This document shows, piece after piece, positions 1-13,320 of a DNA stretch of 64,000 nt. The position numbers were made by a program, and so were the translations under genes. The stretch covers positions 372,001 to 436,000 of the forward strand of contig VTFK01000045.1 in NCBI GenBank assembly GCA_009617715.1, given 5' to 3'. This DNA is from Plectrocnemia conspersa (Eukaryota; Arthropoda; Insecta; Trichoptera; Polycentropodidae). The notes below the pieces were generated by a model that worked only from the letters and a program-made list of their open reading frames with translations, had not been told where the DNA came from and did no database searches. Numbering within the stretch: position 1 is the stretch's first letter; every line of letters starts with the position of its first letter.

Positions 1-134
1 CCTTGCAGTTTCACTTCAAGTCGTAAACATATGTCGTTGGTTGCATCATCAAGCGATGCAATTGCCCCACCAACATCCTCATCTGTGATTCGCCAGAGTT
101 GTCTTGAATCAATAATATTAAATATATGACACAT
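1..134 (-). other. open frame running off the left edge, unrecognised
   Basis: From an ATG at 134-132 the - strand stays open to the window edge, encoding MCHIFNIIDSRQLWRITDED and onward. The + strand is also open through about 125, so the frame is not decisive. I do not recognise the product. The composition is higher in G+C than its surroundings, so it may be an edge of an exon or of a mobile element. Confidence 0.2.
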
Positions 135-1261
135 TGTTACATCAGCAGATGGTCAGAGACGAGCTCAAACAAACAGACAGCATTTTGACAGCAGATGATA
201 TTCGAGAAAAACCTTCAGCGGGTCATCCAGAGATCATAACAATGTTAATCTCAGATACTTCACTAGCTCTCAGTCGATAGGTAACAATTTGACACGCCAA
301 CGAAAATTTTCTTGCTTCATTGGAAGCCGCATTCGTGATTTTTTTTTAATTATTTCACTACTATTTTTGGCTTCTTTTAATAATACAAGTTAATAATAAG
401 TAGTTTCGATTCATATCTGATCAATCTCGTTTGGTTCTTGAAGGTTTTTTAGAAAGTTATATATGGTCATTTATAAAATTTGACCATTTTTGATTAACTA
501 TTTTAAGTAAGATATTAAATTATTTAAAAAATTGCAAGATAAACTATCAACATAAATAAATGGCAATCATTTGAATTAAGTATTTAAAGAACATTTTATA
601 TGCTTCATAAAACATTATCTTATGTTTCAATTATGTTTTCTTTCCATTGACTTTCTTTGTGATGGGACTAAGCCTGGTATTGGAATCGATTATTTATTAT
701 TATTATAAAACTATATTTCTATAAGTTAAATTATAAATAATAACCATAAATAATTTAAGAAAATTGTATGATAGGTAACGATTTATTATAGAACCGAAAT
801 CTTTAAACAACACGTAATTTTACACTTATTCTGTAAAATTGCATTAAAACAAATACACAAATTTGATTTTTTGCGTTTATTTCAAAATTAGCTTACATAG
901 GTAATAAGAAAAAATACCTTTAATTATTTTTTATGTTTTATTATTTTTTATTTGTCCTAAAATAATTAAAATTGTTTTAGGGCAATTAAAAAATAATAAT
1001 ACAGTTCTCTTCAGTCTTATGGTTAGATCGTGTTATATGGTTATATAAAAGAAATTTCTAGTTAGATAGTGAGAGAGGGGATGAATAACTGAGGTTAATT
1101 ATCTCCTATCTCACTATGCTCTTGTTGATGTGATAAGACAAATTTTTAGATGACTTTTGCCATTGTCATTGAAAGAGATCAACATTTCATACATACTATG
1201 GTACATTAACAATATACCAAAGTACATTATTTTATAACCTTTATATAATCTCTTGAATTGA
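135..1261. other. gene-free AT-rich stretch
   Basis: Nothing recognisable beyond AT-rich low-complexity DNA. Positions 135-330 keep the higher G+C of the edge block but contain stops in all likely frames. Confidence 0.6.
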
Positions 1262-1860
1262 CGGTTTGGTATAGCCTCAGAGTTAGATACCGTAGGTCCA
1301 TACGGGTTTCAGAACCTATTTGTATTACATTAACTTGTTTTCTATTGGAATCGATGAGTTTTTTGTTCCCATTTCTAAAATTTATACTAAGTACTTATTT
1401 TTTACGTGTTCTTTCCAGTGTAGTTTAGCATCTAGTGTAAAATATTTATATGACCGATAAGCTTTCAGGATTTTGGCTAGTTTAGCAGAAATGTCGATAA
1501 AGATGGCGAAGCAGATTTTTATTTATTCTATAGCCTTTTTTATCTAGCTCGTCATCTTATACAGTATACACCTATTCAATAGTCGAGTGATTCTGATAGA
1601 ACCCAAACTGCTGATCGGGAATTATCCTATTCTCCTCAATTACTAGCATTAGTATTTTAAGAAGCAATTTTTCATACAGCTTGGAACACGCTGCAGTGAA
1701 ATTGCTGTGTAAATTGGTGATGGTGGTTTTGGTAACATGGTGCTTAAAAGATACGAAATTAATGCGGAAGGCTTTATTTACGATCTGTGCTATTTTAAGC
1801 AGGCAGCTATTTGAGTACACTTATTGTTAAGTCGTATTCAAAATCTTTTTCCAGATCGAT
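1262..1860 (-). mobile_element. decayed Jockey-clade LINE, reverse transcriptase part
   Basis: On the - strand, a frame from 1820 gives SKLYEKLLLKILMLVIEEN followed by RIIPDQQFGFYQNHSTIE, the RT segment upstream of the catalytic palm in Jockey ORF2. Downstream, in shifted frames with stops, TLDAKLHWKEHVK and VLKPVWTYGI (about 1262-1450) match the thumb and C-terminal part. The catalytic middle is deleted and several stops interrupt it, so this is a dead copy. Confidence 0.75.
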
Positions 1861-4800
1861 TTAATTTTTAATTATTTTCCGAACTTTTCTAAAGGTTGTA
1901 CACGTTATTGTTTATTTTATATATTGAGGTCTGATACTTGTTCATTAGAAATAAATATTTTTATAAAATGTTCAGCAAAGGTGTTAACTGTGGATTGGTA
2001 ACTTTTAACACATTTCATATAAAAATTGTATGCACGTTTTAGTATATATTACACCCTAACTCAAAAATATTTCATACATTTAGTACTTTTTATTTTTATT
2101 TGCGTGTTGATCAATATGTATGCATATTCATCAAAATTTTTATATATAAATAATATACAATAAAGTATTTTATATCAGAAGCTTTCACATCGACTATTAA
2201 ATTAAAAATACTATTTTTTTCATAAAGAGTCACTATGGCTTATAAACTTACCCTAATAATAGTAAAACTAGTGTATAGTATATTTATATAAAACAAAAAT
2301 AATGTTATATTTACCGTAATATACTTATCAATCTTGTTTAATATGTTTATTTAAAATCCTCTGAATTAAAATTAAAGTTTTTAACTGCAATTAATTTATC
2401 TGTAACTCTAAATTACTAGAAAGATTTTCTAATAGTTTTAACCAAACTTTATTTATTATATTGCTCAAAGTTCAACAGGGTAGCTTTAAAGATTATAAGG
2501 CATATTTTAATTATTAAATATCGTTTGGAATTCCTTTAATATTTATTTTAAAATAATACAACATTCTTTATAGTCGTAGGATTCCGCGTTTAAACCGATC
2601 TCATCTTTATCTTTATTTTCTGCATAATAAGTTTGGCAGCAAACTACAGTATACAATATTGTATATACAATATACAAAATAATGTAAATTAAACTTAAAC
2701 TAGTATTATATCCGTTAAAAAGTATTATAAAGACAAGAATAAATTAGCACGTGTCATAATCGACTGGGTGGATATTAAAGCTAATTATATAAAATCAATC
2801 AATAGTGTTTAGGATAGGAAAAATAAAAAAAATGAATAAACTTTATTTTACATCTATAATAGCTGTAAATCTCAGTTTATTTATACTATTTTTAAGTACT
2901 CTTCGTTGTTTATTTTTAAAAAAAATGGAATAGTAGTTAATAATAATAAAATAATTAAAAATAACATAAATTTGTAAAACTGTAAATATTTTAATCTGGT
3001 AATAAGAACTTAACGCCATTCGTGGCTTTTAACTAATACGAATATCCTTGTAGTATCAAGTTAATGATAGTTAAAATGGTTGAAAAACGCTGATCTACTT
3101 CACTAAATTCAAGTTTACGTTTTAATACCGCCGCCGGTGTTTAATTTAGACCCAAGGACTTTATTGTGGCGGTTATATCGAGATAAAATTCCATATCGAA
3201 CCGTCCAGGGGTCACATTGCCTTACAGAGGTCCAGGGTGACCCGAAAGTGCTAAGGAGAGAAAGTTCAAAAAAATGGCCTTTGAACCTATGATAAATCGA
3301 GAGATTATCGGATCGGATTTTCAATGTTCATGTAAACTTTTATACATAGGCTGTTTTTGTGTGCTTAAAAAATAGATTGCTTAATTACGACAATCTTACT
3401 TGTACTCGTGTAATTATATTAAATAGTGAGGTTGTTAAAGTTTATAATGAAATATAAAAAAACGTCTTTTGCTATATATCGAGCCATTTAAAGCTTAATT
3501 TATAATTTAACTTTTCTTATAACTTTACTTTTAAATAGATTGTAGTTAATTTAAACTCCGATCGTAAGATTTTAGTCGCTATAAAACAGTGAAGGTTTTA
3601 TTTAAAGATTAAATTACTATTATATTGATGAAATAAATTGAATAAAATAAATGTTCTCTACGAAATTGATATTAATATCTCGCCGTATAATTTCACTGGA
3701 AAACATCTTAGCTTTTAATATTTTGAGTTATATTCATTATATATTCACCTTACGAGCTCAGGAATATAAAATCACATAAAAAGCGCACTTTAAAGAGCGC
3801 GCTTTTAATTTTCATAAAAACGCAATAATATGATTTTTTGTAACTTATTTTTATTGTTTGCCCAAAAAGATTTAAAGTCATAAATCGGTCATTGAACGAA
3901 CAGTATGAACCAGACGTGCGAATTTTAAAAGAAAACTTTTACGAAAAACTATCATAAAAATGCAAAGAATATAAATTTATAATATAAATGTAAATTGCGA
4001 GCTAAGTAAAACTAAAAGTCTGCAGGCAAATTATTTAACAATCACAAAAGGAATAAAACATCATATAAAACCGTTCGATAGATAGAAGCAAAATCGTGTC
4101 ACTATATAAAAACCACAATATTATGTTATCGAATATGTATTAGGATTTTTTATTTTATAAATTTATAGATGATAATATAATTATGCAAGATTATTTTTTA
4201 TATATGCTTACATTGCAATCTAAATAAATATATATTATTTATTTCTTTTAATCACATAAATATACAATTTAATATATTTTATAAATTTAAAATGGCAACT
4301 TTTCTGATCAAATTTATATTCAATATCTATCTACTTTTAAATAATTGTACAATGTTACTAAAAATTGAAAGCCTCTACTCATGAATAAATCATATAATAT
4401 TTTTAAGCCAGTATTCTTTTATTTTTATTATATTATATGTAATATAAACGTAATTTTATACATACATTAAACGTAATTTGATCTAATTCGTTTTTAATAT
4501 AGGTGCCGCTTCATGCGATTTATTTTATATATTTTTTTCTATATGGATTAAATAATAATAGCACGCTCATATCATTTTTACCTTTCGGTTACATTATTTT
4601 TTCCCTTTGCTGCCGCTTACCTAATTAAATATCAATTACACTAGCTTTAATTAAAAGATAAACCGTTGAAAAATATTTTTTGCAAAGTACTACAATACTA
4701 TGCGTGTTCTTGCGACCTATTTAAATATAAAAATTAAGCAATATTTAATGTTGATAAAAAATAGTATAAATAGGTAAAATATATTTAATACATTTTAATA

Positions 4801-7380
4801 AAAATATTAGTAAAATGTAAGATAATATTTTTTCTATTATAAGTATATGAGAGCATAAATATAATTGATTATTAGTTATATATTTTGTTTTAGAAGTATA
4901 TGAAAACGTAAATATAAATATTAAATATTTAGCTCACAAACATATTGCCTTATAAATTAAAATATAACATACGTAAATAAAGTGTTTGTATTAAATTTTA
5001 AATCCTTACAAAGACTTTTTTTTAGCTATGATCGGTTTATAATTTTTGAAATCAGCAAAACTAGTTTTTTGCCGCTTTTTACTTGATGTAATATTTTAAA
5101 ACGAATTATAAATAAAATATGTTTTGTATTTTTTTTATTTTTATTCAGTTAATAATTTTAAATGGTTTTAATCATTAACGGTTAGTATTTTTTTATAAAT
5201 GAAGAAAAGCTCCGATTAAGTTGTTATTACATATGTATATTCTTTGAATACCATTCAAATTTCTATACAAAAATAGTCAACAGATTCGGTTAGGTTTTAT
5301 TAACATTTAGTTAAAACTATTGTTTTAACATTTAGTTAAAACCACATTTTATTTAAAAAAATTATCATTTAATGTAATAACATGAACTATTAATTAACCA
5401 TTTATTTACTGAAAATAAATAAGTCACTGACAAAAATTATTCATCTAATACAGATTATTGTTTAACTACAATTAAAATGTTATTTTTTTCTATTGATTTT
5501 TATACGTAAAATTTTAATTTTTTTTCCGTTAAAAATTTTAAATTATATTTAGTACACAGTATTTAAACTTCTATTAGTTCTTTATTGTAAAAAAATCATA
5601 TTAAATCATAAAAAGAGAATATTAAACTATATTTCAATAAAAATAAATATTTTCCCAGACATCCTAGAACAAATAAAATGAATGCAATACATACACATAT
5701 TGTATTCACTTAAACCTGGAACTGAGTTCGCGAAACGCGACTTCTTACTCGATTCTAATATAAAGTTACCGAGTTTTCTAGTTGGCACAGTGTGTGATGA
5801 TTTCAAAATCTTGTACACATTTGCATAAGGGAGAGCCTTCCTACAATTTTATTCGATAAAGTCACGGTCCGGAGAAAAAGTAACCAATTTGCATACTACA
5901 CACGGCGTGGACTTTACCGGAGGCTTTGCATAATTTTTTTGTGATCCGTGCGATAGGAGTTTCAAATATATACATTTTTTTTTCTATCCGTTGCTTAAAT
6001 TATATTTAATGCTATACTGGTCGAAATAAGTTTTTTTTTCGACGAGATAGAAAAAATCTATATGGGACACTTATTAGGTACTACCACTATAATATATGAT
6101 TGTGTTTTTTTATACATACATACATATGTATGTATGGGAAATTTTTGATATGTATTATTATATATGTATATACAGATATCACTTTTCGAACAAAGCTTGC
6201 TCAGGTATACAGGATCAGTTGTGCAGTGATGTAAAAGACCCGGCAGCTACTATATTTTCAACCCTGAAGAAATAGGACATAAAATATACATATCATCGAG
6301 AGGGATAGAGCTGGTCATGGGAAACGAGCGATGGAATATAGAGATGCGGGTTATGTACAATGTAAATATATATAGTATATATTTTTTTGCAACTCTACAT
6401 ATTTGTTGTTAATCAACTTTCATTGTATGGCTGTACGTATTTTTTATATTCTCCTTTTTTATTTCTCTACCTGTGAATATTTTATTTTCTATTCATTCAA
6501 TTTATTACAGTACCTTTAACTTTGACAATATAAAAAAAGATTTTGCCACAAATAAAATATATCATATCTTCTATATATTTTCAATATAATATATTGTATA
6601 ATCCATATTTATATTGTATGATATACGTTTAAAAATAATTATGGGCAGCAAAAAGGTGAGTCACAGTAATATTTTCAGAGGAACGTCCAAACTTTGTCCG
6701 AAACGCAAGATATTCGGAAGTCATAATGTCACCAATCAGCAAAAACTTCCGGAACAGGGAAAACTTTGCTTCAAACATATCAAACGAGCCTGATTTACAT
6801 ATAAAAGTCGTCGAACACTTTTCGCGCGCACACACAGGGAATAAAATATATAGTATATTTTTCGAGGCAACACGAGAGGGTTAAGTCTGAACACACATAT
6901 AAAAGATAATCTTCAGTCTCCACACCTCGAACCCTGCGCGCGCTTTCCATATTCCATATTTAGTCTCCCTTTTTTCTCTATCAACGTAAGAAAATTCGGT
7001 AGGACTACGGCGCACTCTCATCTTCAATACTGACAAAGGACCTCTTTCGGAATGGCGCTTTTATTACGTCTCGATATCTTTCTATTGAATACCCTATTTC
7101 TATGCATCAAAAAGCATTGAATTTTATGCCTAAAGCACTGACGCGCTACGTTTTCCTCACTACTATTGTTCATTCGGCACAATATGGGAAGTGATAAAAT
7201 TTTATTGCATTATCGATTTTCAAATATCGATCTTTGGTGTATTCTATGTGTTTTTGCTGTCTTAGATTTTTGGCATACATCTAACTTAATCGTATTAGTA
7301 TTTTAAACAATGTATACATGAAAGCTATGTATTTTGCAAAGCGTACATATGGGTTTTCAAAAATTAAACAATATATCAAT
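1861..7380. other. gene-free AT-rich DNA
   Basis: No coding region supported. Features of note are a 16-bp palindrome TATACAATATTGTATA (about 2651-2666), a duplicated TTAACATTTAGTTAAAAC (about 5299-5345), a 22-bp perfect palindrome (6115-6136), and a slightly G+C-richer tract near 6,830-7,160 without a meaningful reading frame. Confidence 0.55.
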
Positions 7381-7429
7381 GCATTTGTATGTGCAATAGT
7401 TCTAGCGGACACAAATTGATATTGAATGA

Positions 7430-7570
7430 GGTGCCGCTGCGGAATAGGGGTGGGTTCCTCAGCGCCCCCATCGGCGGCGCTGTATTGATATCGTTAATAC
7501 CGGTATTAGATGTTTTACTCTCGGTAATACCGGTATTGAAAATCCTGGTATTATTGCATTCCCTACTCAC
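7430..7570. repeat. pair of AATACCGGTATT palindromes in a G+C-richer block
   Basis: The 12-bp palindrome AATACCGGTATT occurs at 7496-7507 and 7526-7537, 30 bases apart, with a partial third (CCTGGTATT) near 7553. They follow a G+C-rich tract. Such subterminal palindromes are seen in decayed DNA transposons, but no terminal repeats could be matched. Confidence 0.4.
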
Positions 7571-8219
7571 AGGTCAGGTATTTTTACCGTTTTCTCTTTC
7601 TGGTGGTAAACGACAAGTAGGGTATTTTTCCTTTATTTTTTATCGTAAAAAAATACGTATATTAAATTTTATTTGACACACCCGCTGAACCCGCTGACGA
7701 CTAAAGTTCAAAATTTTTTTTTATTTTTTAATAAATATATACATAATATACATTTGAGTTGTAAATTAATTATATTTTAATTTTTATCATTGATAAAATA
7801 TTTTTTATGAAACAAATGTACCAATACAAGTCTAAAGTTTTAGCCAATTTTCTTTTAACTTCGTCCGAAATTCTCGCAAAACTCCCTAATGTCACGCAGC
7901 AGGCGTTGAAAAAACGGACCTTTGATTAAGTGTCACTATATGTTTCTTAAGATATCATCCCTTTTTCAGATATTAGGCGATTTACTCTTTTGACCTGCTT
8001 TCAACAGTAATCTATCTAGGGAATGTGTTACAGCGTAGTGGCTTTCTTCATTATTAACATTAAAATTATTAGATCATTGGAATTATAATAATATGCAAAT
8101 ATTATATATATTTTTTTATATATTAATATGCATGTCTTACCACAGCTTAAATCAATCACATATTCAAAAAATATAATCTGCTGTGATTAAACTGAATTTT
8201 AAATATAAAAATCACTAAT

Positions 8220-8320
8220 TTATAACCCTCACATAAAATATAAATTGTTAGTTTGTGTGGGATTTGAAATCACGACTTTTAGCTTAATAAGCGTGACTTA
8301 CAATATTGAGTAACCATATT
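8220..8320 (-). repeat. tRNA-like SINE head remnant
   Basis: Reading - strand from about 8318, GGTTACTCAATATTGTAAG, then CTTATTAAG, then GTGATTTCAAATCCC resembles a degraded tRNA with an A-box-like start and a B-box-like end. Both boxes have mutations, so it is not a functional tRNA. The best guess is the head of an old SINE. Confidence 0.3.
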
Positions 8321-8324
8321 ATTT

Positions 8325-11300
8325 TACACTTACTCTTTTTTAAAACTTTTAATAATAATATCCATGTATGTTATTATTTTAAAATCATTATTTTTTATTT
8401 TAACGCTGAGAAAACGCGTCATATAATGCGATCAATACGCTAATTGCATTTTATAGAATAATTGTAGCTTATTTTTATTCGTAATAAATAAACCCGGAAA
8501 TAACCATGTAAAAGCAAAAAATATTGTAGGAGCTATATTTAAATTTTTTTCTACAACAATTAGATGGTGGCTGGCCAAATTAAAAATCTCTGTTAACCGT
8601 GAGCACTAATATATCATGACAATACCAACAAATACTTTATAAGTAAAAACTTATTAAAGCTCTTGTTTTTATTGTTATTTATTACTGCATCATTACTAAA
8701 AAGCTCAGAATTATATATTTTTTAAATAATAATCATTCAAATTTGTGTTTTTAATATATTATGTAACATATAATAAATATATACTATTCAGATAAAAAAA
8801 GATGGTTGTCAATGATAGATTATTTAAATTGTCACTACCCAAATACAATTTGAATGTCGGAAGCCTATGAAGTAGAAGTAAAAAAGGAAGGAAGAAAACA
8901 CAGGTTGAATTTTTCAAAGCGACACTCGCTTTGGACATAGTGAAAAAGCTTAGGTTCACTGCTGCCGAGAGCTTTTAAGTTTGCAGCTTTTTAAAGTAAC
9001 AACACAGAGCGGATATACCGTAAAAAGGAGAATTTATACGATAGCACTTTGGATTTTTATTCTTCGAACAGTCAATTGCTTTTGCAGTTGTTTTATAAAC
9101 ATCGTTGATGGTACAACTTTAAGGTGCTTTATGGCAGTATCTCATGACTTTTAAGCGCCTTTATCTATTATAGTAATTATTGTATATATGTATGCACTAT
9201 ATAAAAATGTACATATAGTAAATTTTTTCGCGAAACGCATGAATAATATTATTAATGATACATCACACATCAGTCTAGCTATAAACGCGTGACTATCGTA
9301 CAATATTTTGCTCTAATCTACTTTTTTGAATCAGTTTCTGACATCTAAATTATACATTTACACAAAAAAATATTCTTTTATATACTCGTGTTTACATATT
9401 CGTACACTAAGCATATAATGTAATACTGTATTAAGCCGATTTTCATGTTATCATAAATCGCCATGCCTGTTAACTATTTATATTATTCGTTCTACTGTGA
9501 CTTATGTACATTACAACCGTAATAGTTACAATGTGTACTACGACTATAGCACAATGATTTTCCGTTTTACTTTTCATGAAGAATAAAAAATAGTTGCTTT
9601 AATTAGGTTTAGAATCAAAGTATGGAAATGAACACCTACATACACATCTAATTTATTTAGCAATCACTTTAAATTTGTAATATATGAAACTAATTCATAG
9701 TTTTAGCTTATAAATTTTTAATAGCATACTGTCTGATTTTATAAATTACATATTATTAGGTGGATCTTAAATAGTTAGTATTCATAAAATATAACTTTTT
9801 ATAATCTCTTAATAAATGTTTAGTATTACAATACTTTATTTTATTTTAAATAAATAAATAATCTTTTTCGTGATTAATAAATATATAAAATTAGCAATAA
9901 ATTCAAACTAATTTGATTTATTATTTGTTAATTTTGCAATACGTATGATACTAGTTATAAGTAATACTAAACAATTGCGAATATCATCCGAATTTAAATA
10001 TGACTGTGATGTTTGTTTTGAGTGGTTACTAAAGCAATTAACTATCAGCTTTTATAGTAAAAATATAATATTAATAAAAAATTTAATGCTAAGTGGTCTA
10101 TAATTTAGTTTGAGTAAAAAATTCTATATAATGTGTATTCAGCAATTTTGTTATCGGTAAAACAATTTTTTCAGTCTGTATGTTATAACCAATTATTAGT
10201 TTATAGCCTATTTTAAAAAATGTTGAAATGGGTTCAATAAATTGGGTTAAGAGTAAAAATAACTATCTTTGATGAAGATAGAGTTAAATGTGTTTTGATG
10301 TGCTTACGTGATAGGCGTAAAACTTTTGTGGATTTTATTGGTGAGTATTCACGAAACATAAACTAGGAAAGAGGTTGTATGCAGTCGTATACTTGCCATT
10401 AACGTTATTGAAATGCGTTTATAGCTTCTATGTCGATTGACCCATTTCATGCTAAAATATAAGACTGTTTTAAATTTTGAAAGAGTGAAGCTCTCTGATG
10501 AGATGAAAATTAATTCATACGGATCAAGTGCAATACACTTCGTTTAATGTTTTTTGGCTATTGTGCGAAATAAAGATCTGGAGATGCTTCCTATATTCTG
10601 GAATGGAAGATATTTACTTAGCTGTATCTACGTAATAATTTAGGTAGTTGATTATAAGATTGGCATGAATCAATTTATTGTAAAACCACATATACCCACA
10701 TTTGACTACTATTTCATCAATTTTCCTGCTTCTTATCACCGACTGATAATAGTAAATTATGTTTTTTTCGTAATTTGATCAATGAAGTAAAAATGAGGTT
10801 GAAAATTCAATTAAAAAATACTACTAAAATAATAATTATTGCACCCTGAAATAATCTATAGACTATAAACCGGTAAAATATCTTTGAGCCATTATTAAAA
10901 AAAAAATCAATTGCATAACTCAATTAATAAACCAAAACTAATATAATAGAAGGTATCGACAAAAAAACTCGGACTTCGCAATTTCATAATGGGTTTATAA
11001 TACTATCTAATTATTTATATATTTGTTTAAAATAGTGTTACGATTGATGTGTTAGTATAATTTGTTGCAAATAATATTAAATCATAGTGCTGCAATAGTA
11101 TTTGCAACTAAGTAAGAATATATGATTTTTTCATTATCAATTAATGCTCAGAATGTGATATTTCAAGATTATGCTGTCAATCTATATTTTTGGATATAAT
11201 TATTATTAAATGTATTTTTGGTATAATTATTATTAATTATATTTTTAAAGAATATTTAAATTGTCAAATAATCGACCATGTGTCTTATAAACGTCTAATC

Positions 11301-11739
11301 AACAAATTGAAAAAGATGCTATCCCATGCAGTTAATGCAAAGCAACTTGTACTAATTTTATGAAACCAGTTTTAACCACACTTTTCACAAGTGTTTAAAT
11401 TTCTAAACTAGTTTTGAATAAAGTCGCTAATGCGTGACATAATAGGTAGCTAATAATTGATGTATGGTTCAATCGCCTCACTGAAAGCCCAAAAAATACA
11501 TTAAGTTAATTATACTATGTTATTTTAGTAAAATCATATAGGAATACATTTTCACCAATAGATATATTATATAATATATACTTTTCTATATGTAGATATA
11601 TATATTTAAATACCGATCATTATTTATTTACATCCTATATTACTATATTCGTATTTTAGTTATATTTTCACTAGTAAAATCTAAATATTTTTTTACCCGT
11701 AGAGATGTATTTCTACTAGCGAAAATATAATTTAACTGA
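8325..11739. other. gene-free AT-rich DNA
   Basis: No convincing ORF, RNA gene or mobile element. Only AT-rich sequence with short homopolymer and TA runs is seen. Confidence 0.55.
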
Positions 11740-13320
11740 TGGCGCCGTCGCAGTGACGCAACGGCAGTGCTACGATTTTATTGCCATTATCATGGATTTT
11801 TGACTTCTGAGAAGTGATAATTGTTTTCGCGCTCTTCTTTAGACAAAAACTTGGTTTAAATGTACTTTATTCGATTCTCACTCGTAGTATTGTTATAAAA
11901 GTCTAGCGTTAAAAAATCGAGCGTTTTCACTGCGATGGCACGATTTTATTGCTTTTGCCCTGGACTTGAAATTCACTATATGGAAACACTGAGCAGCGAC
12001 GAAAACACAACTAATAAATATTTTTAATAATTTTTAATGCTTTTTCGCAAAAAATATAATTTCAGAAAATATGTCGCAACGGTGGCTAATTTTATATTTA
12101 TTTGTAGCATAGAAAGAGTCAACTCGTACCTATTAATATTTAGTCAAGAAATTATATTACAATATTAAAAATATATAAAATGCCATTTTTTTCATGAGGC
12201 ACGGAATCATTGTTTTCCCAGGGCCTGGGTTTGCTCTCAGCGGCCTTGTATATGATATAAAGGCAAAATTGCTTTGTGAGCCGAAGATTATACCGAATTA
12301 TGCATTGCATGAATGTCTTATGGATTCAAAGAAACACTTACATGAGTGTATTGTATTTATTGAGAATAACTTTTATCTGACAATATCGATATTTAATAAT
12401 AAATAAATACATTTTAATAAAAAATAAAATTGTTGTTTCTTTTTTGTTGTAAAAATCACATTTAATTTTCCTCGAAACCAAAATTTAATTTTGAATGCGA
12501 TATACCTGTTGACCATTCTGGCTCTTTAGGTAAATAATAAAATATTAAAACAACCAGTGGCGTAGAGAATCCTACGTGGAATTAGGGAATTGAATCAGGA
12601 CGGCCGACGGCTAGGTGATAGATTTATTTCAGTCGCATTATTTACAAACTTAGGTTCAACGGTAAGGCGGACGAGGGCGAATTCAATTATTACTTTTTTT
12701 CGAATCTAAATCCCAACAGACACCGTAAAAGGGTTCCGGTCCAGGCACAAGAAGAAGAAGAAGAAGAAAAAAATAAAAAATCTGTGAACACTTTCTGATG
12801 TCTGAGCAGGTTTAACTCAGGACCGTCCCTTGGCAGGGGCGATCAAAAGTTATCAACGATAGGCGTGTCCCCGACTTAACTTATTGTCGTCCCTAGGGAC
12901 ACACTTTTATGGTTTTTCACCTTATCCATTTTTTTATCGGTCGACGGGGAAAACTTGCGTCTACACCAATGTTATAATTTTGCACACTCATACCCCATTT
13001 TTTACGAATAGGTGTGCGGTGCGAGAAATGAAATATATCGTTCGTGCGATGTACATATCAGGTAGTACGTGTGTGTATTTTTTTCTCGATCCGCTTATAC
13101 ATATTTTAAGCAGCAAATCGCCCTACGCAGAACGAAGTTTATCAAATAAATTTCGCAGAAAAAATATTTTCAGGTGCAGAAAAAATCTCTCTCCAAACAA
13201 ACCTATACGAATGTATCACACCAAAGCGAACGAAATTACTTTCGCATATCGCACGGCAAATATTCAGGTTTTAACTCTCGAGGTCCGGATTTTATTGCCA
13301 TATTTGAGATAAATTAAAAT
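11740..13320. other. G+C-richer non-coding block with short repeats
   Basis: Contains two diverged direct repeats built on CACGATTTTATTGC (near 11770 and 11940), a lone hAT-like end CAGTGGCGTAGAG (12555), a (GAA)6 microsatellite (12751-12768), a hairpin around GTCCCTAGGGAC (about 12890), and an unassigned 142-codon open frame (12884-13312, + strand) with no recognisable domain. It may be an old composite mobile element. No function is claimed. Confidence 0.35.
12751..12768. repeat. (GAA)6 microsatellite
   Basis: Six perfect GAA units followed by an A-rich run. Confidence 0.9.

Noticed and set aside
12884..13312. 142-codon open frame on the + strand
   Set aside because: No recognisable domain, odd composition and no splice or poly(A) context. 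It lies in a block with other repeat-like features. Kept only as part of the non-coding block description.
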